Shown here one piece after another: positions 57,953-64,000 of a stretch of 64,000 nucleotides of DNA (its first letter is position 1; each line of letters begins with the position of its first letter). The translations under genes and the position numbers were made by a program. The stretch lies in contig JAZRVO010000015.1 of NCBI GenBank assembly GCA_045599185.1, positions 124,001 through 188,000 on the forward strand. The letters run 5' to 3'. The stretch comes from UBA1240 sp045599185. GTDB taxonomy: Bacteria > Spirochaetota > Spirochaetia > Treponematales > Treponemataceae. The notes below the pieces were generated by a model. It worked only from the letters and a program-made list of their open reading frames with translations, did no database searches and was not told the origin of the DNA.

Positions 57953-59638
57953 ATGGTTGCAAAGGAAATTAAGCTTACAAGTCTTACTGTTATTGCGGCT
58001 GCCCTTATTATTTTTGCCGGAATCAGTTTTTACCAGCTGGGCCGGGTTGTAGGCGATTCTGAACCTGCGGGCTACATAAATTACGGCTGGGACGTTACTT
58101 ACCACGACAAAACTTTTACCAACGTTGCTCTTGCCGATTTTGATTTTAAAGATTTGTCCCGCGGCGACAGGATAATTATTTCTGTGCCGATGACTGATTT
58201 TAATGAATTGTACCCGATTCTGCTTGTGCGCACTGACAACTATTTTTTTGAAGTGCAGAAAAACGGCAGGGTGATTTTCAACAGTTTTCAGACTGGAAAC
58301 GGCAGGCCGTTTGTTGGCCGCGGTACTGTTTCAGTGCCGATACACAGCATTAAGGCCGGCGAAGAATTAAAAATTGTAATTACTGTTGCAGAAAACAACG
58401 CTTTTAAGCGCCTTACGCCTTTAAGAATTATTTCTGCCGTTGACTATTTCAGCGACATTTACCGCAACAATTTTTACATTTTTGTCTGCGTGCATTTTAT
58501 GTTCATTACCGGGCTTTTGGGCGTGGTTCTGGGCGTGGTTTTCAAATTCCTTAAGCGTGAAATGAGCAGCACTATTTTTTGTGTTGGTGCTTTGGGAATT
58601 CTTGCAAGCAGCGGACTTGGAATTGAGAGCCAGATAATGTCTTTGTTTTTTCAATCTGCCGCAGAATTGACGAGAATGCGTTTCATGTCAATTTCCGGTT
58701 CCGTTGTATGCATTCTTTGCCTGCTGTATTTTCAGCTTGATAAATATTCTATACACCGGAAAATACTTCTGGCAACGATTATCGGTTTTTTTGCCGGTTC
58801 CATTTTTACAATGTTTATGCACGCTACCAATATTGTGCATGTCAGCAGCCTGCTTATGCCGATTCGCTTTTCAATGAGCCTTGTTTTTTGCTATGCCCTA
58901 TATGTTTCGGTAGTTATTATTATTGACCAGCCGTTAAGCAAATGCCTGCCGGTTTTTGGCTGCGGCGTACTTTTTGTGTTCTTTCTGTTTGATGAAATTA
59001 CCTATATTGTTTCCTATTATACGATTGGTTCGTTTGTGCGCCTGGATGTTATGTGGCTTTCCACCGGCGTTATGTTTTTAATTTTGTGTACAATTGCAAG
59101 CCAGATTGTTTACATCAATTTAAGCGAATACCGTTCGATTTCCAAATCTTACGAAGAACAGTCAACGTATCAGGATTTTGTTACCGGCTTGCTGACGCGC
59201 AGCAAAACACTGGAGATTCTGGAGACTTTGCAGAAAAATAAAAAAGATTATTCCATTGTGTGGGTTGATATTGTCAATTTGCCGGCGCATGTTAATATGG
59301 AGAATGCTGAAAATTCAAGTAAAATGCTTGCAGTTTTTAGCGACATTATAAAGCACATGCCTACTGAAGATATGTATATCGGCCGGTTTGATGCCGGGCG
59401 GTTTTTGTTTATCAGTTCTGAACTGACGGAAAAGAAAATAAGGCATTTTCTGTTTATTCTGCAGGGCATGATTAATGCGGAAAACAGCCATTCCGAAATA
59501 CCGCTGACGCTTGCAGGCGGTTACGCTTTCAGCCGTGACAGTGCAGCCCCAAATTACCAGTCGGTGCTGCGCCTTGCCACCCAGCAGAATGTTTTGCCGA
59601 TTGAACAGAACAAGACCAACCGTGTGCAGAAAGCATAA
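57953..59638 (+). CDS. Seven-helix sensor protein with degenerate GGDEF domain
   Basis: 561 residues. N-terminal helix, a periplasmic beta-rich domain (about 35-165), about seven transmembrane helices (about 172-395), then a cytoplasmic domain from about 405. That domain has the GGDEF layout (DFVTGLLTRSKTLEIL like the D-x-LTGL-x-NR start, then IVWVDIVNL) but the signature loop reads GRFDAGRF in place of GG(D/E)EF. Active-site Glu and the double Gly are missing, so cyclic di-GMP synthesis is unlikely; it may bind nucleotide or act as partner. The layout resembles 7TMR-DISM sensors. AAAGGAA precedes the ATG. Confidence 0.8.
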   Translation: MVAKEIKLTSLTVIAAALIIFAGISFYQLGRVVGDSEPAGYINYGWDVTYHDKTFTNVALADFDFKDLSRGDRIIISVPMTDFNELYPILLVRTDNYFFEVQKNGRVIFNSFQTGNGRPFVGRGTVSVPIHSIKAGEELKIVITVAENNAFKRLTPLRIISAVDYFSDIYRNNFYIFVCVHFMFITGLLGVVLGVVFKFLKREMSSTIFCVGALGILASSGLGIESQIMSLFFQSAAELTRMRFMSISGSVVCILCLLYFQLDKYSIHRKILLATIIGFFAGSIFTMFMHATNIVHVSSLLMPIRFSMSLVFCYALYVSVVIIIDQPLSKCLPVFGCGVLFVFFLFDEITYIVSYYTIGSFVRLDVMWLSTGVMFLILCTIASQIVYINLSEYRSISKSYEEQSTYQDFVTGLLTRSKTLEILETLQKNKKDYSIVWVDIVNLPAHVNMENAENSSKMLAVFSDIIKHMPTEDMYIGRFDAGRFLFISSELTEKKIRHFLFILQGMINAENSHSEIPLTLAGGYAFSRDSAAPNYQSVLRLATQQNVLPIEQNKTNRVQKA

Positions 59639-59640
59639 AA

Positions 59641-59668
59641 AAAGCCAGGCTTGCAGAAGTCTGGCTTT
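59641..59668 (-). terminator. Terminator of the minus-strand TPR/Fn3-like gene
   Basis: AAAGCCAG pairs with CTGGCTTT. On the minus strand it is followed by TTTTTATG, a good T tract; on the plus strand the tail is poorer, though it may still serve the convergent gene. Confidence 0.85.
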
Positions 59669-59698
59669 GCAGTTTTAAATCGAATCAATGTAAATGTT

Positions 59699-60919
59699 TC
59701 ATTCTAAAACAGAATCAATCCATTCTGAACTTTGTACTGGATATTGAGAACGGGCGTTCAAAAAATACAGGAGCGCATCGTGCTTATTGCCCATAAAATA
59801 GCAGCATTCGCCAAGGTAAAAGTTAGCGCGCGCAACGCTCTGCACGGTTTTGCCGTTCTGGTAAGTGTCCAGATACGTTAAAAGTTCCTGCCGTGCGGCC
59901 TGCCAGTTTTCCGTGGCAAAATACTGGCTGACTGTCTGCGCCAGAAAAGTGTCCGACTGTTTTTCTGCGGCAAAAACATAAGGCAGTTTTAAGTTTTTAC
60001 CATTGTGCAGTGCATTTTGAACAGCAGGGTTTTTGCCGCGGTTGGCTGCACTTTTTTCGGCCAAAAGCTCGTCAAGCAGCGGATATTCTTTGTTTTCTTC
60101 TTCGCTTTTGCCGGTTTTCTCTTCAATTGAATTATGAAACTGGGGCAGGGGTGCGGCGCGTTTGCCCTGCGTATTTTGTTTCAATTCGTTCAGGCTTTCT
60201 GTTACGGCAACGGCTTTTGCGCTTGTGTTGCTGCCAATTTTCAGCATAACTTCACCTGTTAAAAGTTCGTTTTCTTCAATTAAAGCGTAATAAAAATTGC
60301 AGTTTGCCGGCGGAAAATCAATAAGCGGCGTGCCGGAATCGGTAAAGCTGCTTACCAGCGTTGCTTCGTTAAAAGTGCTGATTCTGGTAAAGGGTTTATC
60401 GCAGCGGAAAAGGCACAGGCGGTTGCCCTGATTTTGCGAAACGTAAGTAATTATTACGGAATTGTCTTTTGTAATTGCACAGAAATTGCTTATCTGGCTT
60501 TTGGGCTGGACAATTTTTCCTACAAAATGGGCATTTACCGGGGCTGTGGTGCTGTTTACGCCCGGAATTATTGAACCGCATACAAATTCATCGTTTTTTA
60601 CGGCAAGCACGGCGTAATAATACTGGCCGCTGTCCGTAATTTCTTCGCTGTAAATAAGCTGGCTGGAATCCTGTTCGGCAACAAGGGTTTTGGAATTAAG
60701 GTTAAGCCGGGTTAAAGGCGCTGTGTCGCGGTAAATCCTGAACATCATGTCGGGCGAATAGGTGTATGGCTCGGCGCGTTTCCATGTAATCTGCACGTTT
60801 GTGTTTGTTACCAGCACCGAAATGTCCTTTGCCACCGGTGTTGAGTTTTGGGCAAAAAGTGAAAAATTGATGGCAAAAAGCGTATTTAATAGAAAGAACT
60901 TGATGATTTTTTGTTTCAT
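59699..60919 (-). CDS. Secreted hypothetical protein, Fn3-like start and TPR-like end
   Basis: 406 residues. Signal peptide MKQKIIKFFLLNTLFAINFSLFA, cut before QNSTP. The first 100 residues look like a fibronectin type III fold (ISVLVTNTNVQITWKRAEPY ... YYYAVLAVKN) and a second similar segment seems to follow to about 225. A low-complexity charged linker comes next, then helices near the end including ANFYLGECCYFMGNKHDALLYFLNA, a TPR-type unit. Probably periplasmic. Divergent from the Cas2-like gene. Confidence 0.7.
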   Translation of the reverse strand: MKQKIIKFFLLNTLFAINFSLFAQNSTPVAKDISVLVTNTNVQITWKRAEPYTYSPDMMFRIYRDTAPLTRLNLNSKTLVAEQDSSQLIYSEEITDSGQYYYAVLAVKNDEFVCGSIIPGVNSTTAPVNAHFVGKIVQPKSQISNFCAITKDNSVIITYVSQNQGNRLCLFRCDKPFTRISTFNEATLVSSFTDSGTPLIDFPPANCNFYYALIEENELLTGEVMLKIGSNTSAKAVAVTESLNELKQNTQGKRAAPLPQFHNSIEEKTGKSEEENKEYPLLDELLAEKSAANRGKNPAVQNALHNGKNLKLPYVFAAEKQSDTFLAQTVSQYFATENWQAARQELLTYLDTYQNGKTVQSVARANFYLGECCYFMGNKHDALLYFLNARSQYPVQSSEWIDSVLE

Positions 60920-60947
60920 ACAAATATAATCACCTAAAAAATACGGT

Positions 60948-60976
60948 TTGACAAGATACTTTGATTAGCATATTCT
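60948..60976 (+). promoter_or_regulatory. Promoter placing the transcription start at or near the ATG of the Cas2-like gene
   Basis: TTGACA (60948-60953), 17-nt spacer, TATTCT (60971-60976), six nt, ATG at 60983. No Shine-Dalgarno is present. Confidence 0.7.
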
Positions 60977-60982
60977 TAAAGA

Positions 60983-61285
60983 ATGTTTGTTTCTGTAATC
61001 TTAGATCCGGGGGCAGCCGAATCGGCAAACGCCCTTGCACAAATTCTTACATTTTATGGTTATCAAAAAAAACAGCGCAGCTGCTGGGAACATACCAGCG
61101 TAAGTGAAGAACGCTTTACCGCGCTGAAAAAAGACATTGACCGGGTTACCGATTATTACGATAAAGTGCGTTTTTATCATTATCCGGTACAGGGCGCAAT
61201 GGCAATAACAGAACTTAAGCAGAAAAAATGGCGCAAAATGCTGATGAAAAGTTCTGCCGATGATGCGCAAAAAAACAATCAGTAA
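60983..61285 (+). CDS. Stand-alone Cas2-like / VapD-like small protein
   Basis: 100 residues. Layout of a Cas2-type ferredoxin-like fold: first strand MFVSVILDPG with Asp at the place of the Cas2 catalytic Asp, a helix ANALAQILTFYGYQKKQRSCWEH, then FTALKKDIDRVTDYYDKVRFYHYPV. No cas1, other cas gene or repeat array is seen within the window. Cas2 proteins form dimers that hold DNA in Cas1-Cas2 integration complexes, and related VapD proteins cleave RNA. A role outside CRISPR is thus plausible. The C-terminus is basic and Asn/Gln-rich. Similarity was judged by eye. Confidence 0.6.
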   Translation: MFVSVILDPGAAESANALAQILTFYGYQKKQRSCWEHTSVSEERFTALKKDIDRVTDYYDKVRFYHYPVQGAMAITELKQKKWRKMLMKSSADDAQKNNQ

Positions 61286-61359
61286 ATTTAAAGTATTATA
61301 GCAAAAGAAATTACTCTGTAATTATTTCTTTGTAAAAACAGAAAATCTTAGGAAAAACT

Positions 61360-62494
61360 ATGCTTGACGAATTAAAAATCCCCATTGCCAATGTAAAGGC
61401 AGACATCCTCGAAGTTTGGGGGCATCTTTGACTCGGCTGTAATTGAAGCCAAAATTGCAGAAAAAGAAAAACTGTGCGGCGAACCCGGTTTCTGGGATAA
61501 TCCGCAGAAAGCCGAGAAAGTTTTGGGTGACATTAAAGCCCTTAAAAACCGCATTGAACCATGGAAAGAACTTATAGCCGCAATTGAAGACACCGAAGCT
61601 TTGTACGAGCTTGCCGTGGAAGGCGGTGACGATTCGCTTGAAGCTGAAATCAAAAGTTCCCTTGATTCAATCAGCGAAAAATACGAAAAGCAGAGCATTT
61701 TAAACCTTCTTTCTGACGAAGTGGACAGAAACGGCGCATTCTTAACGATTCATGCCGGTGCAGGCGGTACGGAAGCCTGTGACTGGGCGCAGATGCTTTT
61801 CAGAATGTACAGCCGCTGGTGCGAACGCCGCGGCTTTAAGATGGAAGTGGTAGACCTTCTTGAAGCAGAAGGCGGAATAAAATCGGTAACGGCACAAATT
61901 ACCGGTGAATATGTTTACGGTTACTTAAAATCGGAGGCTGGAATTCACCGTCTGGTTCGTATCAGTCCCTTCGATTCCAATGCACGCCGCCACACTTCTT
62001 TTACTTCGGTTTACGTTTTCCCTGTTCTTGACGACAGTATTGAAGTTGAAATTAGACCCGAAGATTTGCGCGTTGATACTTACCGTGCTGGCGGTGCAGG
62101 CGGTCAGCACGTTAACAAAACCGATTCTGCGGTGCGTTTTACCCACCTGCCAACCGGAATTGTTGTTGCATGTCAGACCGAACGCAGCCAGATTATGAAC
62201 CGCCAGACGGCAATGAACATGCTGCGCGCCCGTTTGTACGAATATTACCGGGCTGAAAAAGAAAAGGAACACGCCAAATTTGCTCAGGAAAAGAAAGACA
62301 TTTCCTGGGGCAACCAGATTCGTTCCTACGTTTTCCAGCCCTACACAATGGTAAAAGACCACCGCACCAAGTTTGAATCGGGCAACATTCAGTCCGTAAT
62401 GGACGGTAACATTGACGCATTCATTGAAAATTATCTTTCGCTTAAATGGAAAGGTTTGCCCGAACAGAGCGACGAAAGCGACGACGATTTATGA
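61360..62494 (+). CDS. prfB: Peptide chain release factor 2 with programmed +1 frameshift
   Basis: ATG 61360, preceded by TTAGGAAAA. After 23 codons the frame meets TGA at 61429 within CTTTGAC, preceded by GGGGGCAT, the standard RF2 autoregulatory frameshift site. Skipping T61429 joins the frame that runs to 62494, giving 377 residues. RF2 recognises UGA and UAA stop codons; when RF2 is scarce the ribosome slips and makes more. Stop-codon tripeptide SPF in RISPFDSN and catalytic GGQ in AGGQHVNKTDSAVR are intact. It overlaps the next gene as ATGA. Confidence 0.97.
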
Positions 62495-64000
62495 AAAAAC
62501 CGTCGCTTTTGGCAGTAATTTTTGCAGTTTTTACGATTTTTCCTCAATCTGTAACGGCACAAAGCTGGGTTCTTTCTGCCGTGCCTTTTGAATACCGTAC
62601 AACTTCAAAAACTTCCGGCGATTCAGTTCGTGCCGCCGCCGAAGAACTGCCAAAGCTGGTTCTGGCCGAATTGCAGGGCAGGGGCAGCCGCATTCTTGAA
62701 GAAAGCGAAATTGAACAGAAAATTCTGTACGATTTGCGCCAGGAACGGCAGGAACTTTTCATTCAGCTTAGCAGAAACATTGCTGAAAAAGACGAACTTT
62801 TTTTTGCAAATGATTCTGCTTATGGCAAAAAAAAACTTGAAAAGCAGAAAGACGCTGAAATTATCCTTGTGCAGAAGCAGATTGAAGACAATTTAAAAAA
62901 AGCAGCAAATCCTTTGGGCACTTTTTTAAACGAAGACCCAAAAAACAAAAAGAAAAATCAGAAAGCCGAATACATTTCAGAACTGCGGCCGGGTGACAGT
63001 GCCCGGCTTGCCCTGTACCGCGACAATCCTGAAGAACTGTTTACCCCTCAGCGCGAAGACGAAACTTTTTACGATTTTGAAAACCGGGTGGTGGAAAACA
63101 AAATTGACGGAATTGTTACCGGTTCAATTACAGAACGCGCCGGTTTTTTGCAGGCAACGGTAAATCTGGTTTTGTATCCGGATGCAAAAATTGAATGTAC
63201 GGTAAACGAAATCGGTTCGATGAAGGATTTAAGCGCACTTGCTTCAGCCGTGGCAAAATCTTTATATCCTTACGTTATAAACAGTAAGCCGGTTAAATTA
63301 CGTTTTGAAATTTTCCCGGAAGAAGCTGCAAAAGTTGCGCGCATTTATGTTGACGGTTCTACGCCGCAGGGCAGCGGACAGATTGACGTGCAGAACGGAA
63401 GGCATCAGGTTTACATTTACGCGGAAGGTTTTGAAAGCAAAAGTTTTTCCTACAGTTTTACCCAGACCGACGAATTCGTAATTCAGGTTAAAATGCCCAA
63501 AAAAGAAATTGTGCGCGTTTCGCTGGCTTCGGCCAACAGCGAAGGCGATTTTTACGCAAATGCAATGCCCGTGCAGGATAAAAACGACCTGAACCTTGAT
63601 AAGGGGCACACGCTTGGCGAATATGTGGGGTCAAACGGCAGCAGCCAGTTTTTCATGCTTGAAAACAATGCAGGCAAAAAAAGCGGCACTGAACCTGCCG
63701 GCAGCAGTTTGAATTTTAAGCCCATTACGTTTAACGATTCGCTTCTTGATTTTTCTTCTCAGATTGAAAAATCAAGGTCAGATTTGTATAATTCCTACGC
63801 CGCACTGCTTATAAGCCTGCCTTTTACTTTTATTTCAACGGGCATGAAAATTGCAATGAACAATTCGTACTATTACGACCGGGCAGATTTGGCCGACGTT
63901 ACCCACTGGCAGGTTTACAATTACGCATTCACAACGTTCAGTGCGGCAATGGGCGTAAACTTTTTGTATAATGTTGGCCGCTACCTTTACATGGGCAATA
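62491..64000 (+). CDS. Secreted protein of unknown function, 3'-truncated by window edge
   Basis: At least 503 codons, open to the end of the window. Signal peptide MKKPSLLAVIFAVFTIFPQSVTA, cut before QSWVL. Then a helical, charged part (about 50-170), a mixed region with DGIVTGSITERAGFLQATV (about 205-225), and a PEGA-like beta segment (about 288-330, ARIYVDGSTPQGSGQIDVQN, then VYIYAEGFE). Near the end hydrophobic stretches (YAALLISLPFTFIST and the region after 475) suggest membrane anchoring. The start overlaps the prfB stop. No specific function can be assigned. Confidence 0.75.
   Translation, partial: MKKPSLLAVIFAVFTIFPQSVTAQSWVLSAVPFEYRTTSKTSGDSVRAAAEELPKLVLAELQGRGSRILEESEIEQKILYDLRQERQELFIQLSRNIAEKDELFFANDSAYGKKKLEKQKDAEIILVQKQIEDNLKKAANPLGTFLNEDPKNKKKNQKAEYISELRPGDSARLALYRDNPEELFTPQREDETFYDFENRVVENKIDGIVTGSITERAGFLQATVNLVLYPDAKIECTVNEIGSMKDLSALASAVAKSLYPYVINSKPVKLRFEIFPEEAAKVARIYVDGSTPQGSGQIDVQNGRHQVYIYAEGFESKSFSYSFTQTDEFVIQVKMPKKEIVRVSLASANSEGDFYANAMPVQDKNDLNLDKGHTLGEYVGSNGSSQFFMLENNAGKKSGTEPAGSSLNFKPITFNDSLLDFSSQIEKSRSDLYNSYAALLISLPFTFISTGMKIAMNNSYYYDRADLADVTHWQVYNYAFTTFSAAMGVNFLYNVGRYLYMGN

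Noticed and set aside
61523..62494. prfB as a simple gene starting at 61523
   Set aside because: The upstream segment 61360-61428 encodes a normal RF2 N-terminus and is joined by the CTTTGAC frameshift site.

Overview
The window looks like chromosome of a host-associated Treponema-type spirochaete. This rests on the sheath-protein pair FlaA/FlaA next to a class II fructose-bisphosphate aldolase, a spirochaete-style flgB-to-fliJ flagellar operon fused onto a division cluster, a spirochaete LptD-like protein, and moderate GC with AT-rich intergenic DNA. From memory, aldolase-flaA-flaA and mraZ-...-ftsZ-...-dprA-topA-xer-flgB-...-fliI also run together in T. pallidum. No species can be assigned.

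Layout. 1-1.2 kb: end of a chemoreceptor gene. 1.2-4.5 kb: an AT-rich island of decayed Rhs/polymorphic-toxin pieces, small putative immunity genes, a damaged second Rhs copy and an IS3-type transposase remnant. 4.6-7.4 kb: fba (minus) divergent from two flaA genes. 7.5-8.2 kb: a nuclease-like hypothetical gene. 8.3-16.7 kb: division/wall cluster mraZ-rsmH-ftsL-like-murF-ftsW-ftsQ-ftsA-ftsZ, opened by a promoter with an array of MraZ boxes. 16.7-24.8 kb: xer, TPR lipoprotein, dprA, topA, second xer, hslV, hslU. 25.1-32.7 kb: flgB-flgC-fliE-fliF-(small FliG-N paralogue)-fliG-fliH-fliI-fliJ, encoding rod, MS ring, switch and export ATPase parts. 32.7-35.6 kb (minus): TGS/uridine-kinase fusion and an Rpn-type nuclease. 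35.8 kb: tRNA-Leu(GAG).

36-44 kb is an accessory region: four tandem paralogous secreted proteins of unknown function, separated by REP-like double hairpins and by a second family of structured repeats. 44-56.6 kb: uvrA, an lptD-like gene, then phoH-pgpH-ybeY-corC (a common RNA-maturation/envelope cluster) and a TPR protein. 56.7 kb: tRNA-Lys(CTT). 57-64 kb: an ArsC-fold protein without the expected Cys, a membrane protein with a degenerate GGDEF domain, a TPR/Fn3-like secreted protein, a stand-alone Cas2-like protein, prfB with the classical programmed frameshift, and the start of a secreted protein that runs off the window.

The least explained signals are: (i) a repeat family whose long-range stems change on both sides while the loop keeps a common core; (ii) four genes whose -10 box lies 6-7 nt before the start codon with no ribosome binding site, suggesting leaderless mRNAs; (iii) the four-gene secreted family; (iv) an isolated FliG N-domain protein inside the flagellar operon; (v) the orphan Cas2-like gene; (vi) an inverted pair of MITE-like elements at 47 and 57 kb. 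No CRISPR array or complete mobile element was seen.
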